Below are positions 32,965 through 39,472 of a stretch of 39,472 nucleotides of DNA, in pieces. This stretch comes from JAUVKT01 sp964634565 (lineage in GTDB: Bacteria > Bacteroidota > Bacteroidia > Bacteroidales > VadinHA17): contig CAZWLP010000018.1 in the NCBI GenBank assembly GCA_964634565.1, positions 1-39,472 of the forward strand, read 5' to 3'. How positions within the stretch are numbered: position 1 is the stretch's first letter; every line of letters begins with the position of its first letter. Under the pieces are notes generated by a model. It was given only the letters and a program-made list of their open reading frames with translations. It was not told the DNA's origin and did not search any database. Made by a program: the position numbers and the translations under genes.

Positions 32965-34412
32965 TATAACTCTTTCCTAAGTCGTGCAACCGGAATATTC
33001 AGTTGCTCTCTGTACTTGGCCACCGTACGCCTGGCTATCTGGTAGCCCTTCTCCTTGAGAATATCGGTAAGCTTTTCGTCGGTAAGGGGCTTCTTCTTTT
33101 CCTCCCCGGAAATGCATTCCTGCAGTATCATCTTTATCTCCCGCGTTGATACTTCCTCTCCTGAATCTGTCTGCAGTCCTTCAGAGAAGAAATACTTAAG
33201 GGCAAATACTCCAAAATGAGTCTGTATATACTTGCTGTTGGCCACTCTTGATATAGTCGATATATCCAATCCTGTTGCCTCGGCTATATCCTTTAATATC
33301 ATTGGCTTAAGCTTTGTTTCGTCGCCATCAAGAAAGTACTCCTCCTGGTAGCTTATTATTGCCTCCATGGTAAGCAGCAGGGTGTTTTGTCTTTGCTTCA
33401 TAGCATCAATAAACCACCTGGCCGAATCAAGCTTTTGTTTTACAAAGGTAATTGCCTCCTTCTGTGTCTTTGTCTTTTCCTTATCCATGCTGTAGGCCTC
33501 GAGCATCTCGGAATATGTACGGCTTACCCTTAGATCCGGCAGGTTACGTGCATTAAGGTGAAGCTCCATCTCGTTGTCTGTAAGCTCCAGGATAAAGTCG
33601 GGAACAATATGCTGATTGTTTTTATTTAAGGGATCACTGAATGAGCCACCCGGCTTTGGATTCAGTTTAAGTATTTCTTCAAGCGCCTCCTTCAGCTGTT
33701 CATTATTTATATCAAGCCTGCTCTGTATCTTATCATAATGCCTCTTGGTAAATTCATCGAAGAACTTATCCAGAATGGTATGGGCGAGTGCCGTAAGCTT
33801 ATCTGCGAGGTCCTTTCTCTCTATCTGCAGAAGCAGACATTCTCTCAGGTTTCTGGCTCCCACGCCGGCAGGATCCAGATCCTGAACTATCTCCAGAACC
33901 TCTTCAAGCTCTTCCTCTGTTGCCGTAATGTTCTGACCAAAGGCAAGGTCGTCAACTATATTATCAAGTTCCCTCCTCAGGTAACCATCTTCATCAATAT
34001 TACCAAGGATCTGCTCGACGAGTATCTTTTGCTTATCGCTAAGTATGCGCAGACCGATCTGACTCTCAAGATGCTCATGAAATGATGATCCCGTAGAAAA
34101 AGGGATCTCACTACTACGCTCACTTTCCTTGCTGTAGTTTCTTGTCTGGAGCCTGTAATCGGGAATATCCTCATCATTGAGGTAGTCGTCGAGAGAGAAC
34201 TCATCCTGTTCACCCTCTTCATACTTCTCCTCTTCTGTATCCTGGTCGGAAGAAAGCTCGTCGGCTCCTTCTTCAAGTGCCGGGTTTTCTTCAATCTCCT
34301 TCTTTATCCTTTGTTCGAGATATATAGCAGGGATCTCCAGCAGCTTGATCATCTGTATCTGCTGTGGAGATAATTTTTGTAATAACTTCTGTTGTAGTCT
34401 CTGCTTTAACAT
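32964..34412 (-). CDS. rpoN: RNA polymerase sigma-54 factor
   Basis: Directs RNA polymerase to -24/-12 promoters and needs AAA+ activators. The N-terminal activator-interacting region I is MLKQRLQQKLLQKLSPQQIQ; an acidic linker follows (GADELSSDQDTEEEKYEEGE); the core-binding domain contains PAGVGARNLRECLLLQ; the HTH is in ISTISRVANSKYIQTHFGVF; and the RpoN box ARRTVAKYRE is at 460-469, identical to the classical sequence. 482 aa. A perfect -7 box (34430-34437) overlaps the end of asnS. A sigma-54-like promoter occurs in the 30-kb gap. Confidence 0.97.
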   Translation of the reverse strand: MLKQRLQQKLLQKLSPQQIQMIKLLEIPAIYLEQRIKKEIEENPALEEGADELSSDQDTEEEKYEEGEQDEFSLDDYLNDEDIPDYRLQTRNYSKESERSSEIPFSTGSSFHEHLESQIGLRILSDKQKILVEQILGNIDEDGYLRRELDNIVDDLAFGQNITATEEELEEVLEIVQDLDPAGVGARNLRECLLLQIERKDLADKLTALAHTILDKFFDEFTKRHYDKIQSRLDINNEQLKEALEEILKLNPKPGGSFSDPLNKNNQHIVPDFILELTDNEMELHLNARNLPDLRVSRTYSEMLEAYSMDKEKTKTQKEAITFVKQKLDSARWFIDAMKQRQNTLLLTMEAIISYQEEYFLDGDETKLKPMILKDIAEATGLDISTISRVANSKYIQTHFGVFALKYFFSEGLQTDSGEEVSTREIKMILQECISGEEKKKPLTDEKLTDILKEKGYQIARRTVAKYREQLNIPVARLRKEL

Positions 34413-34429
34413 TCTCTAAATCGCTGACA

Positions 34430-34437
34430 CAAATATA
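34430..34437 (-). promoter_or_regulatory. -7 promoter element for rpoN
   Basis: TATATTTG on the minus strand, a perfect TAnnTTTG, 17 nt before the rpoN ATG and 3 bp beyond the asnS stop. No TTG at ideal spacing; rpoN may also be read from asnS. Confidence 0.4.
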
Positions 34438-34439
34438 CT

Positions 34440-35825
34440 CTAAAATTCGGCGCTTCTTGGTGTTCTGGGAAATGGAATCACGTCCCTTATGTTCTTCATA
34501 CCTGTTACAAATAGGATGAGACGTTCAAATCCAAGGCCAAAACCACTATGAGGTGCTGTTCCGAATTTTCTTGATTCCAGGTACCACCACATTTCCTCCT
34601 CGGGTATATTCATTTCCTTCATCCTGGTCTGAAGCTTTTCAAGGTTTTCCTCTCTCTGCGACCCACCAATAATCTCACCGATATAAGGAAATAATACATC
34701 AAGACCTCTAATGGTCTTACCATCATCATTCAGCTTCATATAGAAGGCCTTTATCTCTTTTGGATAATCTGTAACCATAACAGGTCGCTTAAAATGTTGC
34801 TCAACCAGGTAGGTCTCATGCTCTGCCTTCATATCCTTACCCCATCCTACAGGAAACTCCCATTCTCTGTCTGCAGCTTCAAGAATCTTTACGCACTCGG
34901 TATATGTTGTTCTTACATAGTCGTTTTTAACAATAAATTTAAGCCTTTCTATCAGACCCTTATCTATCATATTATTCAGGAATTCAAGGTCCTCAATGCA
35001 GTTATCCAGGGCGTAGTTTATAAGATACTTTGTAAAATCCTCCGCCAGGTCCATATTATCGTTATTATCATAAAAAGCCATCTCCGGCTCAATCATCCAG
35101 AACTCGGCCAGGTGACGGGGAGTATTTGAGTTTTCTGCCCTGAAGGTCGGACCAAAGGTGTATATCTCACCAAGCGATAAGGCCCCGAGCTCACCCTCCA
35201 GCTGACCAGATACTGTAAGGTTTGTCTCCTTGCCAAAAAAGTCGTTGCTATAATCTATCTTTCCATCTTCACCCCTTGGCAGCTTATCCAAATCGAGAGT
35301 TGTAACCCTGAACATCTCACCTGCTCCTTCGGCGTCTGAGCCGGTAACTATCGGGGTATGCAGGTAATAAAAACCCTTATCGTTAAAATACTTATGTACG
35401 GCATAGGCCATGGCGTGTCTTATCCTGAAGACAGCACCAAAGGTATTGGTTCTGAATCGCAGGTGGGCAATCTCACGAAGAAACTCCATTGAATGGCCCT
35501 TTTTCTGAAGAGGATATTTCTCAGGGTCGGCTTCACCATAAAGCATCAGCTCCTTAGCCACAATCTCAACACTCTGGCCCTGTCCCTGCGAAGCAACAAG
35601 CTCTCCCCTTACTCCTATAGCAGCCCCGGTGGTAATACCTTTCAGCAGCTTATCTTCAAAAGCAGGAACATCAACAACTACCTGGATATTATTAATTGTC
35701 GAGCCATCATTAAGAGCAATAAAAGAAATGTTTTTATTCCCCCTTCTTGTTCTTACCCATCCCTTTGCCAGAACATCCCGTCCCGGCTCAGACGCTAATA
35801 ATACCTTTACCTTTTCCCTCTTCAT
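34440..35825 (-). CDS. asnS: Asparagine--tRNA ligase
   Basis: A class IIb synthetase charging tRNA-Asn. The N-terminal OB anticodon-binding fold contains GWVRTRRGNKNISFIALNDGS. Motif 2 is FRAENSNTPRHLAEFWMIEPE and motif 3 is GFGLGFERLILF; QREENLEKLQTRM lies between them. 461 aa from the ATG at 35823-35825. An upstream in-frame TTG at 35855 lies inside the -7 promoter box and is rejected as start. rpoN begins 27 bp downstream. Confidence 0.97.
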   Translation of the reverse strand: MKREKVKVLLASEPGRDVLAKGWVRTRRGNKNISFIALNDGSTINNIQVVVDVPAFEDKLLKGITTGAAIGVRGELVASQGQGQSVEIVAKELMLYGEADPEKYPLQKKGHSMEFLREIAHLRFRTNTFGAVFRIRHAMAYAVHKYFNDKGFYYLHTPIVTGSDAEGAGEMFRVTTLDLDKLPRGEDGKIDYSNDFFGKETNLTVSGQLEGELGALSLGEIYTFGPTFRAENSNTPRHLAEFWMIEPEMAFYDNNDNMDLAEDFTKYLINYALDNCIEDLEFLNNMIDKGLIERLKFIVKNDYVRTTYTECVKILEAADREWEFPVGWGKDMKAEHETYLVEQHFKRPVMVTDYPKEIKAFYMKLNDDGKTIRGLDVLFPYIGEIIGGSQREENLEKLQTRMKEMNIPEEEMWWYLESRKFGTAPHSGFGLGFERLILFVTGMKNIRDVIPFPRTPRSAEF

Positions 35826-35852
35826 AATAATCGTTCTTACAGTTATAGGGTA

Positions 35853-35860
35853 CAAAAATA
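35853..35860 (-). promoter_or_regulatory. -7 promoter element for asnS
   Basis: TATTTTTG on the minus strand, a perfect TAnnTTTG, 27 nt before the ATG. A TTG (35878-35880) is 17 nt upstream, slightly short of the usual 19. Confidence 0.5.
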
Positions 35861-35942
35861 ATCAAATGTTATATATACAACTAGTTTAGTGCAGGGAATA
35901 ATCTGGCGCAGGGCGCAGGGAAAGAATGTTGTATTAAATCAC

Positions 35943-35987
35943 AGCCCGCCAATGGCGGGCTTGTAAACTATTGCTTGCCAGGCAAGC
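35943..35987. other. Pair of intergenic palindromes between uspA-like gene and asnS
   Basis: AGCCCGCC-AAT-GGCGGGCT (35943-35961) and GCTTGCC-A-GGCAAGC (35973-35987) are perfect inverted repeats of 8 and 7 bp. They lie 28 bp beyond the stop of the universal stress gene and could act as a processing or termination site, but no U-tract is present. Confidence 0.55.
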
Positions 35988-36015
35988 ATCTCAACTGAAG
36001 GCCTGTGCGGAGTAC

Positions 36016-36858
36016 CTAGCCATACATAAACTGCGAAACCTTGGCAAAGTTAGCCCTGGGGTTCATGCAGCAGACCGGTATACCAGAGCTATTGGCGATA
36101 ATTGCCTGCTCCTGGGCACCCATTACATAATCGGCCATATTAATATTTTTAGTCGTCATAATAAGTATCAGGTCGGCCTTAAGCTTTTCGGCAAACTCAA
36201 TAGTCTGCTTGGCAAGGTTGCCCTTGGGAAGATCATGTATTTTATATTCTATATTGTTCTGTATAAGATACTTGATTGCAAAATTCAAATTAATATTAGT
36301 CTTCTTCAGAAGGCTCTTATCAGTGGTAACAACCTTCAGGATATGAACCTTCGATTCAAAGTACTTACCCATAAAGATTGCCATCTTAAGCTTCTCCTTA
36401 TTCTCCGACCTGAAGTCAACCGGAAATACAATATCGTGATACTTATCCATATCTTTTGGGGCATCCTGCACAACGATAAACGGAATCTTTGATCCGACAA
36501 TAACTTTCAGGGCCCAGCTGCCTGTAAGCTTCTGCATCCCTTTTAATCCATGAGTACCCATTACAACAAGATTTGGCTCAGCTTCATTTACAAACTCACT
36601 GATTGCCGTAAAGATCGTCCCCGGCATCATTTTATAATCGACTTCAACCCTGTATCTGGTAGCTGCTTCCGAAATAACCGTCTTGAGTTTATCTTCCGCC
36701 TTCTTATAATCTCCTGTCTTAATAGAACGATTAACTATATGCAGTAATACGATGGACGAATTAACCATCCTCGAGATCTTTACAGCATGCTGAAGGGCAT
36801 TTTCAGCCACCCTGGTAAAGTCCCACGGAACAACTATAACTTCTTTTTCCTTATCCAT
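36016..36858 (-). CDS. Tandem universal stress protein (UspA family)
   Basis: A 280-aa protein with two Usp domains. Domain 1 (about 1-150) begins VIVVPWDFTRVAENALQHAV and has the ATP-binding motif GTHGLKGMQKLTGSWA (G2xG9xGS type). Domain 2 (about 155-270) is degenerate at this position (MTTKNINMADYVMGAQEQAI) and probably does not bind ATP in the standard way; it ends GIPVCCMNPR. Cytoplasmic, presumably a stress or growth-arrest factor. Own promoter upstream. Confidence 0.9.
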   Translation of the reverse strand: MDKEKEVIVVPWDFTRVAENALQHAVKISRMVNSSIVLLHIVNRSIKTGDYKKAEDKLKTVISEAATRYRVEVDYKMMPGTIFTAISEFVNEAEPNLVVMGTHGLKGMQKLTGSWALKVIVGSKIPFIVVQDAPKDMDKYHDIVFPVDFRSENKEKLKMAIFMGKYFESKVHILKVVTTDKSLLKKTNINLNFAIKYLIQNNIEYKIHDLPKGNLAKQTIEFAEKLKADLILIMTTKNINMADYVMGAQEQAIIANSSGIPVCCMNPRANFAKVSQFMYG

Positions 36859-36882
36859 TGCAATTCATTTATTGGTAGTATG

Positions 36883-36912
36883 TAAAGTTAAAAGGAATTA
36901 AGTAAATTTCAA
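36883..36912 (-). promoter_or_regulatory. Promoter of the universal stress gene
   Basis: On the minus strand, TTG (36912-36910), exactly 19 nt, then TAACTTTA (36890-36883), one mismatch from TAnnTTTG. The ATG is 24 nt downstream. Confidence 0.6.
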
Positions 36913-36942
36913 ACGAATTATATACCTGAAAATTAGTCAGGA

Positions 36943-38619
36943 TCACACTATTTCTTTCTCTGCTTTCTTTGGCGGAACAAGAAATGTAGTTACTATAGCA
37001 ACAAACAGGGCAACAAAAAAAGTCATTAACCTTGCCGGCACACCTTTTTCGGTAAATGAACTTATAAGAGCGGGGGTCTTTTCTTCTATCATATTATATT
37101 CCCAGTAGGAGCCCATAGACGATCTCAGGTCTGTTTCAAAGTTGCCGGCTCCAATATATTTCCGGCCTTCCATAGCTTCAAATATCTCAGCGTCATCGCT
37201 ACTTATAAGCTCCTGCTCAATAAGAAAACTAATCTTATCGCCTGTCACCTTATAGTGCTGCTCATATCCGCCGCTTATCCAGAATATAGTAAACAGTAAT
37301 CCGAATATTATAGTTGCCAGAGCTGCCCTGCCATGAAAGCGTTTCCAGAAGAGTGAAAAAATTATAATAACCGAGAAGGTACAGCCAATGCCGGCCCATA
37401 CATAGCTTACCAGTGTAAAGATCAGTTTTGAGGGCGACACATAAGCTATACCCAGTGCTATCACGGCGAGCATAGCAGTAACAAGCCTCGATCTGCGAAG
37501 AGTTCTGTTCTTCCGCTCGTCCTTATCGCTTTTCTTAAGAATGCCCTCCGATAGCTCTGTAGCCGACAGTATAAGAAGCGAGTCGGCCGTCGATATCATG
37601 GCAGCAATTGCTCCGGTAATAAGTATGGCAGCAATGGCAGGCGGAAATAATTTCAGTATTACACTTGGCATCACATATTCCGGATCGTCAAGACCTGCCG
37701 GTCCGAAAATAGCAATACCTATCCATCCGATAGACAGGGCCCCGATATAAGCAATCACCGTCCATATTATCCCTATATTCCGGGCAATTTTTGCCTGCCT
37801 TGCGTCCTTTATTGCCATAAATCTCATGCTTAGCTGGGGCTGACCGCCCAGGTAGCCAAAAAACCACGAGAAAGCACCTGCAATCATCAGTCCGGCCCCA
37901 AACCCACTTGCGGCACCCGTCATGGAAGTATAGCCCGGCCCTGCCGAAGTAAGTGCTTCGCTTATGGAGCCGGCATAGAGATCGGGATTATTAGCCAGGT
38001 AAATTACACCGGCAATCGGACCAATTATAAGGGTTACTATCATTACTATGGCCTGGATAACATCGGTATAAACAACCGAGCGGAATCCACCGTATATAGT
38101 ATAGGGAACGATAATTGCGGCGGTAATAAACATACCCAGGCGGGCATCGATATTAAACATTGTATGGAGCGTTTTGCCTCCACCAAGGAACTGTGCCCCT
38201 ACATAAAAGAAGAAAAAGAAAACTATTGTAAGGCTCCCAACTATCCTTATCTGCCTACCTGTCTCACCATGTTTCTTTGCTATATATTCTGTAAATGTTG
38301 TAACATTATATTTCTCGGCTTCATCCCTCAGTCGCCAAGCCAGAACCACCCATGCTGTTACTATCCCGGCCACACATCCTATAGCTGTCCATACCTCGGT
38401 AAGGCCCATGGCATAAGCAGCACCAGGCAGTCCGAGCAGGGCCCATGATGACTCGCCCGTTGCCCTTTCCGACAGGGCAGCCACCCAGCCCGGTAATCCG
38501 CGACCGGCAATAGCATAGTCCTTACTGCTTTTTACTTTTCTGCCCTGGTACATGCCCCACAATATCAGCAGGCTCATATAGATTAGCATCACTATCAGTA
38601 TCTGAATCTGGTTATCCAT
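36943..38619 (-). CDS. Sodium:solute symporter (SSS/SLC5 family)
   Basis: A 558-aa inner-membrane transporter with about 13-14 helices, coupling Na+ entry to solute uptake. Family features are GRGLPGWVAALSERATGESSWALLGLPGAAY, the IYGGFRSVVYTDVIQAIVM segment (SSS signature region), FGYLGGQPQLSMRFMAIKD and AAMISTADSLLILSATELSE. It resembles the PutP proline-type branch. A soluble loop of about 70 residues precedes the last helix (YEQHYKVTGDKISF... LMTFFVALFVAIV). Substrate not determined. Stands alone. Confidence 0.92.
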   Translation of the reverse strand: MDNQIQILIVMLIYMSLLILWGMYQGRKVKSSKDYAIAGRGLPGWVAALSERATGESSWALLGLPGAAYAMGLTEVWTAIGCVAGIVTAWVVLAWRLRDEAEKYNVTTFTEYIAKKHGETGRQIRIVGSLTIVFFFFFYVGAQFLGGGKTLHTMFNIDARLGMFITAAIIVPYTIYGGFRSVVYTDVIQAIVMIVTLIIGPIAGVIYLANNPDLYAGSISEALTSAGPGYTSMTGAASGFGAGLMIAGAFSWFFGYLGGQPQLSMRFMAIKDARQAKIARNIGIIWTVIAYIGALSIGWIGIAIFGPAGLDDPEYVMPSVILKLFPPAIAAILITGAIAAMISTADSLLILSATELSEGILKKSDKDERKNRTLRRSRLVTAMLAVIALGIAYVSPSKLIFTLVSYVWAGIGCTFSVIIIFSLFWKRFHGRAALATIIFGLLFTIFWISGGYEQHYKVTGDKISFLIEQELISSDDAEIFEAMEGRKYIGAGNFETDLRSSMGSYWEYNMIEEKTPALISSFTEKGVPARLMTFFVALFVAIVTTFLVPPKKAEKEIV

Positions 38620-38886
38620 AACTGTTACTTACAAATTAATATTACCCTGACCGGTTTCCCTTTTCCGGTTTCCGAATATATAAATAATGTTTGAGTGGCA
38701 GAAGAGCGCATGGCAATTTTCTGGTTTTCCAGCCCAGGCTCATCCTGGCTCCTCACTAAATTGATCCACTGGATCAATTATTAACGCTCGGCCCTGGTTT
38801 CCTTTCGTCTTTTGTCCTTAGTCCTTTGGCTCCATCTTTCCTTCCCCGGTTTCCTGTTTCCTGTTTCCTGTTTCCGCACTTATACT
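38620..38886. repeat. Non-coding gap with TTTCCTG tandem repeat
   Basis: About 270 bp between the symporter and gldA hold no gene. A 7-bp tandem repeat TTTCCTG runs at 38850-38875 (3.7 copies). Gtcttttgtccttagtcc-like words (38808-38830) resemble those at 28600 and 29815. A ttgatcca-ctg-gatcaa palindrome lies at about 38761-38778. Confidence 0.65.
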
Positions 38887-38894
38887 TATATTTG
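38887..38894 (+). promoter_or_regulatory. -7 promoter element for gldA
   Basis: TATATTTG, a perfect TAnnTTTG, 25 nt before the ATG. The -33 position reads TTC. Confidence 0.5.
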
Positions 38895-38919
38895 CTCAAT
38901 AATACTTTCTGCTCAAAAC

Positions 38920-39472
38920 ATGTCTATTATCGTCAGCAACATCAGCAAGTTCTACGGCACTCAGGCCGCACTCGACAATGTCTCCTTCACTATCGGAACG
39001 GGAGAAATCGTAGGTTTTCTCGGACCAAACGGAGCAGGCAAATCAACCATGATGAAGATTATAACAGGCTATATACCTGCTTCATCGGGTCAGGTAATAA
39101 TAGATGATATGGATATTAGCGAAAGCCCTATTGAGATTAAGAGGAAGATAGGATATCTGCCCGAGAACAACCCCCTCTATCCCGATATGTACGTTATCGA
39201 GTATCTTAAATTTATTGCAGGTATTTATAAGATCGGAAAATCTGCCGGTCAAAGGATTAAAGATATAATAGACCTTACCGGTCTTGGCCAGGAGCAGCAT
39301 AAAAAGATAGGTGAGTTATCGAAGGGATATCGCCAGAGGGTAGGTCTGGCGCAGGCACTTATCCACGACCCGGAGATACTTATACTTGATGAGCCTACCA
39401 GCGGACTCGATCCCAACCAGCTTGTAGAGATACGAAACCTTATCTCGACAGCCGGCCGGGAAAAAACTGTTA
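38920..39472 (+). CDS. gldA: GldA-type ABC transporter ATP-binding protein (partial, cut by window end)
   Basis: The first 184 residues of an open frame that runs off the window. It reads MSIIVSNISKFYGTQAALDN at the start, Walker A GPNGAGKS (about 35-42), Q-loop YLPENNPLYPDMYVIEYL, ABC signature LSKGYRQRVGLAQAL, and Walker B ILILDEPTSGLDPNQ. This is the pattern of GldA, the ATPase of the GldA-GldFG ABC transporter linked to gliding in Flavobacterium and widespread in Bacteroidota. Partners gldF/gldG would be expected downstream or elsewhere. Assignment as GldA rather than another multidrug-type ATPase rests on the LPENNPLYPDM segment. Confidence 0.85.
   Translation, partial: MSIIVSNISKFYGTQAALDNVSFTIGTGEIVGFLGPNGAGKSTMMKIITGYIPASSGQVIIDDMDISESPIEIKRKIGYLPENNPLYPDMYVIEYLKFIAGIYKIGKSAGQRIKDIIDLTGLGQEQHKKIGELSKGYRQRVGLAQALIHDPEILILDEPTSGLDPNQLVEIRNLISTAGREKTV

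Noticed and set aside
35971..36492. A 173-codon open frame on the plus strand opposite the universal stress gene.
   Set aside because: It is entirely antisense to a well-conserved Usp protein, has no family features, and its composition follows the opposite strand.

Overview
The window is a chromosomal segment of a member of the Bacteroidota, most likely order Bacteroidales or a close marine/anaerobic relative. Three things support this: a complete type IX secretion/gliding core (a PorP/SprF-family protein then gldK, gldL, gldM, gldN); several Bacteroidota-restricted families (DUF4834, DUF5723, DUF4296, GldA); and repeated matches to the Bacteroidota promoter consensus (-33 TTG, about 19 nt, -7 TAnnTTTG) just ahead of genes. 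Almost everything is a core housekeeping or cell-envelope gene. I see no prophage, insertion sequence, CRISPR array, rRNA or tRNA.

Layout. 50-2416 (-) is a class A penicillin-binding protein, divergent from topA at 2536 (+). topA is followed by an arginase-fold protein that has lost half of its metal ligands, and then, after a 154-bp regulatory gap, by the T9SS operon porP-gldK-gldL-gldM-gldN (6166-11970), closed by a strong intrinsic terminator. A convergent mannose-1-phosphate guanylyltransferase follows (12113-13198, -), then an MlaE/MlaF phospholipid-transport pair (13343-14832, +). A four-gene minus-strand envelope operon (21031-14994) encodes a DUF3352-like/beta-propeller protein, a large lipoprotein, a DUF5723 outer-membrane protein and a DUF4834 membrane peptide. 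A TonB-dependent receptor (21163-23565, +) and a hemerythrin-like protein with altered ligands (23762-24190, +) come next.

From 28569 leftward runs the operon rbfA, SAM methyltransferase, LolC/E-type permease, DUF4296 lipoprotein, amidohydrolase. trpS (28822-29811, +) is followed by a 500-bp gap rich in inverted repeats with a sigma-54-like promoter and an intrinsic terminator on the minus strand, the best place for an undescribed small RNA. Next are a secreted cyanophycinase-family lipoprotein (-), a radical SAM protein (+), rpoN coupled to a PAP2-like membrane protein (-), asnS (-), a tandem universal stress protein (-), a sodium:solute symporter (-) and, cut by the window end, gldA (+).

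Gaps between transcription units carry a recognisable non-coding texture: a dispersed ~30-bp repeat seen in two gaps with a related element in a third, a 21-bp tandem repeat, short near-perfect palindromes, and pyrimidine-rich low-complexity sequence. The main novelty candidates are the 29.9-30.3 kb intergenic locus, the degenerate arginase homologue beside the T9SS genes, the ligand-altered hemerythrin, and the uncharacterised envelope operon.
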